Positions 12,364 through 24,500 of a stretch of DNA of 64,000 nt are shown here, one piece after another. The stretch is from Piper betle (Eukaryota > Streptophyta > Magnoliopsida > Piperales > Piperaceae). The stretch's first letter is position 1. Each line of letters opens with the position of its first letter. The position numbers and the translations under genes are program-made. The stretch lies in contig JAURVB010004850.1 of NCBI GenBank assembly GCA_033002965.1, positions 1-64,000 on the forward strand, written 5' to 3'. The notes beneath the pieces were generated by a model. That model was not told the DNA's origin and did no database searches. It worked only from the letters and a program-made list of their open reading frames with translations.

Positions 12364-12481
12364 TCTGTCATTACCCCTTGAGACATTTTGAGCTGTGTAT
12401 GTTTGCATGATGTTTTACTTTGTGTTTTGTTGGTTCAGTTTCTAAGCCGTCACTTGAGGGCAGCTTACAGTTTTGACGAGG

Positions 12482-15400
12482 ATGGTAAGATTCTAACTTT
12501 AGTCATTAATATATTATGTCCACATTGTCCTGCTAATTTTGGGTACTTGTGATCATGGAAAATTATTATGCTTTTTTTGTTCTTTTTTAGAATACAGAAA
12601 AATATTTTCCTTTTGGTTTTTCTACAAATCTAGTATTTCCCACTGTTCACTTCTTTGTCTGCCGTTTGTAACTTTCAACTCCTTTCAGAACTTCTTTACG
12701 TTGTCGCAGTGCAGTTTAAACTTTTTCTTATGCACATATTTTGCTTTGGTTGATATTTTTCATCAGATAAAATTGCTGCTAAGAAACTGATTTGTTCCGA
12801 ATTGTTCTCCCAGAATTTTTTAATTGGAGCATTTAAGCCATCATGCAATGTTTCAGTCATATTCTCTGATGGTAGAACTCGCAAACAGGTACATTCTTGT
12901 TACGGTCTATTGTGATGCTATAATATATTTCGAGATCACCAAAGATTCCTTGACTATGTCTTTGACTATTTGTTTGGCAATTATTGTTTATATGTTGAAG
13001 GCCTCCATTAAGAAGGAAAATGGGCAAATAGCTCTGGTCCCTCTTTTTCAGAGTCAGGAAAATATTGTTGGCCAGGTATCAAGTATGTCTCTACTGGATT
13101 CCCTTTCTGCACTTGATACAATAGTGACCACAGATCCTTTTTTTTAATTTGTAGGTCAGCATTGAACCAGTTCAAGGTAAAAAGGTTGAGCATAATGGTG
13201 TAAAAATAGAGCTACTTGGCCAGATAGGTACATGATTTTTTTTCTTTTTCTTTTCATATTCTCAAAGAGAGCATGATAAGTGGGCCTTTTGTTCAAGTGA
13301 CCTTGCTATGTTTGGTTGAAATATTAGATGGTGATGTTAATCTCCCTTATGGCTGTGAAGCTTGCAAATACAGCCGTTTCTTCTATTTTGTTCGTGTTGG
13401 TCTTTACTCACAAGATAGTGAAGCCATACTATTTATACATGCTAGAAAGAGTAATAAAGGAAATTATACTTGTCAGGAAACATGCTGGTTATGATGATAC
13501 AGGGACACTGTCATCAAACAGCAATTTGAATTTGTTGTTTGGGAACACTTCTTTCTTTGACATTGCAACATCAGAAACTAAGAAGAATTTGTACATATAA
13601 ATGAGTGAAAATAAGATTTCTTGAACAACAGTATGTATAATGTTATTAATATGGGTTTTACGTGGTATTGAAGGCAATGCACTCATGATCATGGTTGTTT
13701 TGGGATCAACGTTATTCATGTAAATTACTAAATATAAATTGTAGATGCATTTGAGATCATAAGATTGGTCATCCTGATTGGATTGGCCGAGGTTGATCAT
13801 AAGCTTTCCTGGAATCCCAGTTGCGGTTGACTTGTTATATTGTTATTTCTTGCATTGCTTTTTGTTGGCAATTATACTAGAATATTGTCAATATGCAGAT
13901 TGTAGTTGACTGCAACTGTTCTTTTACAGAGATGTACTTTGACCGAGGGAATTTTTATGATTTCACCTCTCTTGGTGAGTGAATGCTTCTATTTTGTTAT
14001 TATAAACCGCTTTTAATCCATTACTTTTATTTGGAGTACATGCCGTAAGCTGTAGAGGGTCTGTCAGAAATTAATCAAGTGGGAATGGCTATATGCCAAG
14101 TCCTATCTAGAGAGTCCTTTGTTTCGTGTGAGTGGGTCTCTTGAGGTGGAGACACCCGCGTGGGCCGTATTGTAGGTGATGTTGGATATACCTCCATCTC
14201 AGCCTGCTGATACTCGCCAACATCAAAGGTTCAAACAAACAATTTAGAAGGATATTTCTCTAAACTTTGGCATTTCTTTTGTTGGCTAGATGAATGCATT
14301 GCTAAATTTTGACAATTTTCCTTTTAGTTAATCCATATCAGCTTCCATCTTTTCAATGTGGATTTTTTTATGCTAATTGAATATGACTTGAATGTGTTTG
14401 CAGTGCGCGAACTGGATGTGCCTGGTGAGATATATGAAAAGAAAACTTACCCATTCGAGTTTTCTACGGTGGAAATGCCTCATGAATCTTACAATGGTGT
14501 TAATGTAAGGCTTAGGTAATGTTCTTTTGTGATGGTGTTATTGTTTCATGCCTTCAAACATGGATTTGGTGTATGCAAACATAACAGCTACATTTATCCA
14601 ACAAACTAAACTTAATTGAAGTTATATACGCATTCTGCAGTGGTAAAATGAGTAAAGCAAATATGTGTATTTATTCAATCTCAAGTTTCTTTCAAGTGGA
14701 ATCATAATTTGATGGAGAAGTGTTTATGTGGCTGGCCGATTGAACTGTTATTTTCTGCTATAGATGTTTCTCATCTGGCTGTCGGTAGTCTTTTAAGTAA
14801 TGCTGAAGTAGGAGCTTGATGGCTCTTCAGTTAAAACAAAAAATTACATGATGTTTTTGGAAACTTTAAGTCTCTTCTTGGGTTCGATTTTCATTTGCTG
14901 GTTTGACAATGATAAAGCAATATTGATTGTATGTTGGCTTATTGAACTATTTTACATTCATATGCATCAAACCTTCAGGTACATTTTGAAAGTAACAATC
15001 AGTCGGAACTATCTGGGCAATATTGTGGAATATCAAGATTTCTGGGTTATCTTCTTTTACCTTCTGATTTGTCACTTTATATGCTCATTTATATCTATTG
15101 GTTCTCTTTTTCTCCTCCGACTCAATGCTCTTTCTGCCGTGTGCCAGGTCCGCAACTACACACCTCACCCATCAATCAATAACAGTATCAAGGTACCGGG
15201 TTTTAACTTTTCGACAACTTTATTCGGTTATGCTGTTATCTGTATGCCATGTTTGGTACTGTAGTGTTTTGGTAATGAGAGGGACTAGGATACTAGCAGC
15301 AGGGGAACTATTTTTTTGAGGGAAGGGAACTTTTAAGTTGTTGGATTTGTGAAAATGAAAAGGGTTGCTGATGGTTATTAGGCAATGCTTTACTTTTATT

Positions 15401-16374
15401 GCTTGATGTTTTGGGGGGATGTTTGCAACCCATGGTAAAAATAACACTGTTGAGAGTTTTAAAATTGTAAAATCCAGCAATCATTGGATGGGAGCGTTGA
15501 TCACCTGGGGAATGTCATTTGAATTTTTTATTCTTTGAATCCATTGTCTTCTTAATTAATAGTTATCATTCTTTTTGAACCATTGTTAAGCCAGCTGCAA
15601 TCTTATGCTTTTGTTATTTCCTCGTACTCTATGAAGCTTTATCTTTCCTCTGATACTTTGCTGATTACTTTGACTCAGATGGAGGTTGGAATTGAAGACT
15701 GTTTACATATCGAATTTGAATATAACAAAAGCAAGTAAGTTGACTGCCTACAGTTTTAGCTCACGTGATGCACCTTGGTTCAACTTTACTGTTGTTTAAT
15801 CTATAAATCATTCTGGCTGTAGGTATCATTTGAAGGATGTAATTGTGGGAAAGATATACTTCCTTCTTGTAAGAATTAAAATTAAAAATATGGAGCTTGA
15901 GATCAGACGTCGAGAATCAACTGGTTCAGGGCCTAATACTTATGTGGAGACAGAAACACTTGCCAAATATGAATTGATGGATGGCGCTCCTGTGAGAGGT
16001 TAGCGTCAAAATATTTTAATTTATTGAGTAGCTTCTTTATTTGTCACACTTACTAATAAAAAACAGAAATACTTGCCAAATACAGTTCTCCACTTGGTGA
16101 CTTTCGTGGCTTAAGTCAACATATTATCATACTGCTCAAATTTTTTATTCTTGTTTGGTGTAATAAGTTTTTACTTCCACTATTACTTGTGCTCATTATT
16201 GCAGGAGAATCGATTCCAATTAGGTTGTTTTTGAGCCCGTACGAGCTGACCCCAACATATCGCAACATTAACAACAAGTTTAGTGTTAAGTATTTCCTGA
16301 ATCTGGTTCTTGTTGATGAGGAAGACAGACGGTACTTCAAGCAGCAGGAAATCACTGTTTATCGTCCCAGCTAA
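12482..16374 (+). CDS. VPS26: VPS26 retromer subunit
   Basis: Eleven coding exons: 12482-12484, 12814-12888, 13001-13075, 13155-13227, 13930-13974, 14404-14515, 14979-15045, 15148-15192, 15679-15734, 15823-15998 and 16205-16374. All have GT-AG introns and join to 298 codons. The first coding exon is only the ATG. Exon 2 continues NFLIGAFKPSCNVSV, the conserved VPS26 N-terminus. Other family signatures are [99 protein letters not shown] and VDEEDRRYFKQQEI. The product is the arrestin-fold subunit of the retromer core (with VPS35 and VPS29), which recycles sorting receptors from endosomes or the prevacuolar compartment. The C-terminus ends at YRPS, slightly shorter than plant relatives that continue a few residues further. 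The gene appears intact. A solo LTR lies just upstream, probably in a leader intron. Confidence 0.95.
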
Positions 16375-18540
16375 AAAGTAATTTATGGTGCTAGTTATTT
16401 TAGTTCTACACTGGTTCGTCTGTTTGAGTGATCATATAGATCTCTGTAAGGTTACGTGCTACTTGTTTTCTGCCAACTGTTTTGGTGTTGTCCGGTACAA
16501 ATTAGTCAACCAGATTTGCATCCATTGCCCTTCCTGCGCCTTTGAAAGTTAAAGTTGTTTGGTCAGTTTCGATTATTCATTACTGTGCATGATGAATTTG
16601 GGGGCTCAAACTTGAAAGCCATTGGAAATTCTTGTTCTCTCATTTTTGGTGTGCTTAAGCGAACCTGTTATTTCTTCTCTTCCCTCGTCTTTTAGGGATA
16701 TAGCGGATGTTAATTGCTTGATTTGTACAAGCAATCAAACTGCATTTGGATAGCCCATCTGATGCTTCTATTTCGCAGTAGAGATTTGCACTTCATTTTT
16801 AGTTTTGTGTATTTTCACTCTTGCTCGTTGCAATTGCCGTTAGAAGAAGTCCCCCCAACTTGGACCTCGTCCTATGATTCCAAATTTTGTACTTTAGACA
16901 CTAATTTAAGTGGATCTAATAAATATTTTACTTATGAGGTCGTAAACAGTTTAGTTAATAACTTAAACTGTTTATTGATTGTACAACTGTCTTTTCAAAT
17001 GGATTTTTTCACTGTTTTGCTTGTTATAAAGTGGTTAAAATATGGTTTATTTATCACCACTTGTATAAACATGGTTTTTAAAACTAAAAGCGGTCTAGAA
17101 TGATGTTTGTACCATTTTTTATCTACATTAGTATTTGAATTGTTTTTACAAAACTGCAATTTAATGCAATTGTGTATAATTTTGTATTGAAAGTTTAAAT
17201 AAATGAATTAATTTTTTCGATAAAATTGAATCAAATATTAATATCTATATATAATATCTATATATCTATATAATAAACATCTATATAATAAATATATAAA
17301 CCAGAGATTTTTAATATGGTGTTGCCATGTCATCTAAATATTTTACAATATTATATTTTTTTATTTATAAAAATCATAGTTTTTAATCTCTGTTTTTTAC
17401 ACAAAAAACTCTTTGAGTCAATTTGACTCTCTCTATACTAGTTGATTTAGTAAATGACTCTTTGAGTCATGTCATACAAATTATTAAAATATACTCTTTT
17501 TTTATAAGTTAGTTAAATTAATATTTTAAGTAATATAAATTATGTATTTATTAATTTCAAGTATCAAAAGAGTATTGTATGCTAACTTTATTTAGTTTTT
17601 TTATTTATATAATAATTAAAAATTTTATATAAATGATTCTGAGTCGGCTTATAGTCGACAATTCACTCCATTCCATGCGCGCATAATTAAGTACAAGTTT
17701 TGATTTTTTAAACTATGACAAAAATATTAATTTTCCATTGAAATATTAATTTCCTATTGAATTTTTTTATTGGGATCCACAACATGTCTTATTCATTAAA
17801 GTAAATTAAAACATAAATTTACCCTTTTATTACTGTAATTAGAAGTAGAAAATTTAAATTATATAAAATTAGACCCTATTTTAAGTTTAATAACTTTTAG
17901 CTGAGGAGATTTATGAAATTAGCAAATTGATGAGTAACGAGTAATTAATAAATAATAATATATTAAGATTTTTAAAAATATATATAATATAAATGACTCT
18001 AATAAATAAATATCTACTATAATACAAATCAAGTAATGAAATAAATATTATAGAAAAAGTTTAATTGAAGTGTACTATATTATAAGTGAATTAAAATTCA
18101 TGTTAAAATCTAAATTATTTGAAAATAATTAAATATAATAATAATAAATAGTTAAAAATCATATCATGTTGAGCTCGATACGGTTAACCCCAGTAATTAT
18201 TTTATAACTTTTTACTATGTAAAATTTTTTTAATCATTTTTAAACTATTTAAATTCGAAACGACTAATAAAACGTAAAAGTGGATAACAATTTATGGCCC
18301 TATAAATAACCTGTTTTTAACTAGTATCCTTGGCATGATGATCAACTAAATATATATTTCCTCCAAGTTACTAAATGTTACATTATTTATGGCCTTCGGA
18401 TATGACATTTTCCCAAGCAGTTGAGTTGGTGTGTGTTGAGTGAAAGGGTGTGGGTGTTTACATTAGACTAGACATGGGATTGCCTCAAAAACACACATTT
18501 TTCAACAAGAAATTGGAGATAAAGAAAGATATGGGAAAGT
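16375..18540. other. Intergenic between VPS26 and CKS1
   Basis: 16375-16560 is the likely VPS26 3' untranslated region. 17080-18300 is extremely AT-rich, with ATATCTATATATCTATATAATA-type simple repeats near 17240-17300. No gene or element with recognisable ends was seen. Confidence 0.5.
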
Positions 18541-18543
18541 AAA

Positions 18544-18626
18544 TGGGCCTAATGGGTCTGATTTACAGCCCATGGGCTTTCTACCATTTACACGGCAGGT
18601 CCACTACAATTGTGATAGAAAGCCCA
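18544..18626. promoter_or_regulatory. Cluster of four site II (TGGGCY) motifs upstream of CKS1
   Basis: TGGGCC at 18544-18549, the palindrome AGCCCATGGGCT at 18567-18578 (two motifs), and AGCCCA at 18621-18626. Site II motifs are known binding sites of TCP factors in promoters of plant proliferation and ribosomal genes. Position 0.5 kb upstream of a cell-cycle gene fits that role. The motif is short, so the functional call is an inference. Confidence 0.45.
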
Positions 18627-19130
18627 ACTACGAAACCAAAAAAGTTGCTTTCTTCCTCCATCCCTCCCAAATCCCTCCGCACTCCGACCATCTCGCCGGA
18701 GCTCGCCCGCCGCCCACTGCCGCTGTCCGCCGACGGTGACCTTCTTCTATTTCTTGCGCTTGCTCATCTCTCTCTATAATCGTGTTCAACCCTCGGTCTT
18801 CTTGCTCACTCCGAAAAGTCAGATTTTTTTTTTTTTTGAAATTCGAATTTCAAAATTCCCAATTTCTTCCCACTCTTTCCGTCCAACTTCCGGTGACGCT
18901 CATTGCGGTTCATCCGAAACGGAAAGCTGTTTCTTTCTTCGATTTGTGTGTATTCTCTGCTATCTTCCCTACCATTTTATGTGATCGTCTTAGATTGGTG
19001 GATCCCATGGTTTACTGCATGTTTTTAATCATTGGCCTGCTTCGAGTTGATTTGTTGCTGTTTCTTTGAATTTCGTGTAATGATGATCAAACTATGACAG
19101 TGTTCTGGTGACATTTGTGGGGGCAGCGGG

Positions 19131-19987
19131 ATGGGGCAGATTCAGTATTCTGAGAAGTACAACGATGACACCTACGAGTACCGGTGCGTAATCTTTTGCT
19201 TATCGGCGATCGTATGTAGTTTTATGAATTTTTACTTTACTAAGTTGTGATGTGTGAAGGCATGTGGTGCTTCCACCGGAGGTCGCAAAGCTGCTTCCCA
19301 AGAATCGACTTCTCTCTGAGGTGATGATCTCCCTGACGTTGCCTTTGATTATATGTTGCAGAATATGTTTGTTTGTTTTTTTCTTTTTTATTTCCCATGC
19401 ATGGGTGCGTGTATATATTGTACACACATTTGTATTCTGTCATGTATGTGAGGGGTTTTGTAATCTTGAATATAGATTTATTCATCAGTATATTCTAACT
19501 TTCATTAATTTAAGCGGGAGGGGAGTTTCTGTTTGTACCAAATGGGGTTTTCTTTTGTTGATTGAAATGGAAATGGAGTTTCTGTGTGTACCAAAAAGGG
19601 GTTGGTTAGATAAATTATTTGTTGCATGATTGCTGATTACTTGATTACTTCGCCTTATTGCTTGCGTATGTGTTCTTTTTTCGCCTTCTTATGTCGGTTC
19701 ATGTCGTTTGTTCTATTCTATGGATTGAAATAAGGATGGAGTTATAAATTGTACTAAGTGGTGTAAGGTTTGCTTTGCCTGAATTCTCTGATACATAATT
19801 GCTGCTTTGGGTGGTTTTTATTTATCAGAATGAGTGGCGTGCTATTGGTGTCCAGCAGAGCCGGGGATGGGTTCACTATGCCATCCATCGTCCGGAGCCA
19901 CATATCATGTTGTTTCGAAGGCCGCTTAACTACCAGCAGCCGCAGCAGCAGCAGGAGACGCAGGCCCAGACGGTGGCTGGTAAATGA
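19131..19987 (+). CDS. CKS1: CKS1 cyclin-dependent kinase regulatory subunit
   Basis: Three exons, 19131-19183, 19260-19320 and 19829-19987, join to exactly 90 codons ending TGA. The start [18 protein letters not shown], the middle [19 protein letters not shown], and [17 protein letters not shown] followed by [16 protein letters not shown] are the plant CKS1 signature. The HxPEPHxxLFRRP segment is the conserved core that binds the cyclin-dependent kinase and phosphorylated substrates. The C-terminal tail is Gln-rich ([17 protein letters not shown]), as is usual for plant members. CKS proteins are small adaptors that dock cyclin-CDK complexes on substrates during mitosis and endocycles. The upstream region carries a site II motif cluster. 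The gene looks intact and is convergent with the VPS15 remnant. Confidence 0.97.
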
Positions 19988-21583
19988 GTAGAGAAACCTC
20001 TCCTCCTTTGTTGTGTGTCGTCGTTCTTGTGAGATACGATTGTTATGTGTGTTAAACGTTTTGTGTTATATGGGCCGATGGTAAACACTTTCATGGGACG
20101 ATGGCAATTACTCTTGATAGATTAGTGAACTTCAATAGCTAATGAACTTCTTTTTATTTTGCTATGTGAATGTCTTGTTCCTTGGTTATGACAAAATTTT
20201 TAATGCGTGTTTACGAACTAGTTTGTGGAATCGTTATAAACCTGTCAGCATTTATTTTGAAACTGAACTCTGCTGTACGTAAAATGTCGACTGCGGGAGC
20301 TTTGATGAACCTGAACTTGGTCGCACGAGTAAAGTTTGATAATTGGAGAATGGTTTCCTGAGCCTGGGAGTGGGCAAAGCCGGCCATTGGGGGAGTTCAG
20401 CCTGGAGGTTTTTCTCGTGGGATCAATGGGGAAGCGATCATTGTCGTCCAATTATATCGATGGCCCATATTTGTTGTGAGTATAGATTTTCTCTTCAGCG
20501 ATCCCAAGCAACTGGGACTCATAATAATCTCCTTCGGTTTAGTGGGGAATAATATTAAAATTGCCTTTGTTAATGTTAGAATTATTTAGTAATCTATCAA
20601 CTTTGAGCAAGAGTTGAAGCACTGAAAATTCCCTGGCTTCATACGTGATTTTGTTGTTGATCATTCTTTTGTCATCGGTTTTTATGCTCAGATCCTTCTT
20701 TTACTCGTCAATCAAATCCTTCATTTTATGGGAATTAGGTTGGTAGGCTTGCCCTATGTTCAGATCTTCTCCATTTTGACGAAGAGTGTGTTCTTTTTCT
20801 TTGTTCTAAAATTTTTGTCTATTTTGACAGTCCGTAGTTCTGTTTCTTTATTTTAAAAAATTCATGTTTATTGAAGAAATGTTTTCCCCTCACTGGAAGC
20901 TCTAGGATAACAGAAACGCGGTTGTAAGAGGCATCGCTTATGATCTATTCCTTTAGGCTTTTCTTGGAAAGATGGATTTTAAGAGAAAATTTTTTTATTT
21001 TGAAAAGTTTGGCGTCTTAGAATTGAAAGAAAATGGTTGAAATAGAAAAACATATTTCATGAGGTGGGCCCCACTAGAAAATTCCTTCACAAATATTTAC
21101 CCACAAAATTTGCAATTAAATACAAGAAAATAAAAGTGTCTTTGATTTTCCTTTTTTTTCCCTTAAATCATTTTCTTTTTCTTTCTCTGATAATCTATCA
21201 AATCAAAAAGATCCTTACATGAACTAAACTCATAAGTCGAACATGATAATGACCGTATATAACTGAGTGTGCACCGCATAGAGTACTGGTTTCGACGTGT
21301 CCATAAGCCACCACTCATGAGTAATGCCAATGCATGAAACTGGGCGTCTAATCTACGATAATCTGTTAGAGCTTGGAAGATTAATAGCACTCTGTTCTCC
21401 CTTTGATTCAAGTAGGCTAGCATGGTATTGACTTTGTAAAAATGTTACGATGGCTTTTACATTTTTGCCACATTTACATAATGTAGAAAATATGGACGGA
21501 TATAATAACTGTTTTCTACCTTTCAGAAGCTGGTATTCTACCTCAAATGTATAACAATGAAATTCCATATATACAAGCGTAGC
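19988..21583. other. Convergent intergenic region, CKS1 and VPS15 3' ends
   Basis: This holds the CKS1 3' untranslated region and, on the minus strand, sequence downstream of the VPS15 stop. No further gene, RNA gene or bounded repeat is recognisable. Confidence 0.5.
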
Positions 21584-24500
21584 TTACTTCCATACCTTGA
21601 TTGCTCCATCTCTGCTACAGGATATTAATAGTCTTTGGTTAAGCTTCGCTGATGAAGTGGAGAGTATTGCATCTCGATGGCATCCCGCAGAATCGGTAGC
21701 AGCCGCAGTGTGGATAGCTTTCATGCTTAATTTATTTCCTCCCGGTCCTCTAGGTATCTCCTTTTAATAGAAAATGAAAGGCAAGAGAGCCATCAGCAAG
21801 GTAAACCAATGGATGAGCTTACGAAATTAAACTCAAAGCTCTAAACTACGTACATTAATAAATGATAGGATATGGAAAATAATCAGCTTTAAGGTCTTAC
21901 ATCCAATATAGGTTGTACCACCGAATGAGTAACTAGATATACATGGGCAATGAAACTCATTTATTATTGAAATTTCAAAACGGCCACAGATGATATTTAA
22001 CAGGGGATGATTTGCTAAACATAATAGTATGAACTGTGTGCCCTTTCTCCAATGAATTTGCCCCATTCAGTCGTTTACAAAGTTATATATGGATTATTGT
22101 CAAGTAATAGAGTAAAGATTAGTTGCTTCCTCTCCATTCCCATCCTGCTTCGAGTTTTAGAATGAATTACTTTTATAGCCATATCAGCTATAACCTCTGC
22201 ATTTTTAATCTATATAATTCTTATTCTTATACAAATCCTTCTTAATTTCTTCCTTGAAAAAACCACTTCGATATGGGCACCATTCATAGCCAGCAGGTAT
22301 AATCAGTTTGTAGAGACTCTTTAAAAAAATTTTAAATAAAAATTGTGTGCATGCCAGACAATCCACCTGCAGATCAGTGATGGAAGAGCGTCAGAGATTT
22401 ACCAGGAGTCCTTTAGCTTCCAAACAGTTTGTTTATTATTTTTACATTCCTTAGTTCTGTTTTATTTTCCTCATCCAAGTAGGATCTGGCATATGTTTCC
22501 ATTAAAACTTTCTCCAAGTCCGAATACCTTTAATATTTATGGCGACTAGTCAGTTTCATGGTTGTATATAGATGTAGGCTAGCGACTAATTTCACCTATC
22601 TTTGATCAACTGATTATCTACATTTTTTATCTTGGCAATGTTTTATCTCTCACAATCTTCTAATTTGCTTCTCTAGTTCAATACTCAAGGAACAACTAGT
22701 TCCAAGCCACAATATTCTTCTTGAGGATATAACCAGAGAAGATAGATCTGTCCAGCCAGTCTGGGGCAAATCTCCCATACATACAATCGCAGTGCTATAC
22801 CAAATTTTCATCATTGCCTCTCAAATAGGGTATCAATCAAACTGTTATTCCAAGTGAAGATGTAATAGATATAGGCTACCATAAAATCCTTCAGAACATA
22901 CCTGTACAACTTGGATGCCAAAACTGTTCTTTGTCTCGTAAACCTCATCCTTTCCCGCGCCATTTTTTGATGGACCACACACACAGTAACTTTTATCAGG
23001 ACTGAAATAAGTACAAGGTTACAGCTATGAGAGAAGGTAATAAGTTAAAGAAGCATTTAAAAACAGAAATAAAAAACTTGACAAAAAAGCCTGCTATGGT
23101 CCCATCTCCTGATTCTCATGTCAGTCCCACCACTTAATAGATCACCACCCGGCAATGTTGAGTAATGAGCGGATGCCTGCAAGGTGAGAAGGAGGCACAT
23201 TCAATTCATCAACTCTATACTTCTGGTTAATGTTGGATTTTGGGACTTGTTTGGAATTTGACTCGGCAGATGATCTTGCCAAAGCCCATGGGATGTCATT
23301 TATTTCCGCACTTTCACTGGTATCTGCTGCCTTAAATACCTGAAAGACGGAACCAGTAACAAAAATTGGATGTAAAAAGCCACTTTCAAGCAGTCCAAAT
23401 TGCAAGTCACTTTTCAAGATTTTAACCACATTTATGCAACAAAAATAAAATTCCTTTTTTCAGAAAGATTATTAAGGAGTCAAAGTTTTACTCACCTGAA
23501 AACAGCTTCCATTTTCTGCATTCCACAGGGATAATTCATTATGGCCTGCAGCAACATAAACCAGCGGCCTCAGTGGGGAAGAGGTGGGCCCAAGAGCATG
23601 AGGTATGAAGAAGTACATTTTCTCCACTGGAGTGGCAACAGAAAACTGCCATGTATTAACTGGAATAAGAAATCTCAAATCCCAGAGAGTGAGGACACCC
23701 CTCGAAGATCCAGAAACCAACCAATTGCCACAGTGGCCAGTGACAAAGGAAGACACAAATCCCTCCTCAGGATTAGATTTGAGTATCCACGTTATAGAAT
23801 TGGTCCTCACATCCCAAAGGCGAACTTGAGAACTTCGTTTACTATACAAAATTGAGTTACTTGCAATACCATCTAAGGAGTAGTTCATCAAACTGAGAAT
23901 AGGGCCTTCACCAACTTCTTTTATCTTTATATCAGCCATACCCGAATACCTCTCCATGACATTACCAAGTCCTTTTGAAATGTAATCCACAGAAAACATG
24001 TGAATCGAACCATCAGAAGAACCAACCACAACTTGTGAGGATCCACGAAGCAAGGTAACACATAACGAGCAAGTGTTGTCAAGCGGATATGTCAGCCTTG
24101 ATCTGAAAGAAATGTCTTTTTGCAATTTTCTAGTATCCCACATTTTTACTGCAGAGTCATCAGAAGCACTGACAAAAAGGCTATGGTCATTAGAAACAGC
24201 AATATCATTCACAGCTGATCGATGCTCTTGAAGATGTGCTACCAAAACTCCACGTGGTATCCATCCTGGGTCTGGTACTATTGTTCCTCTAGATAAAGAA
24301 GATCCCCAGAGACTTCAAATGGCAGCATCCTCAATGCTAATAGAACTGCTCCTGTTAGCTGCTACAGAAATGTTCATGTCATATAATTTGCCTGTAGTAA
24401 CATCAATTTGATCACTTTGTTTCACTTGTGCATCTTGGACAACCTTATAAACTGGCTTAGACCCATTATTAATACTAAAGAAAGAACCTGAAACAAGTTT

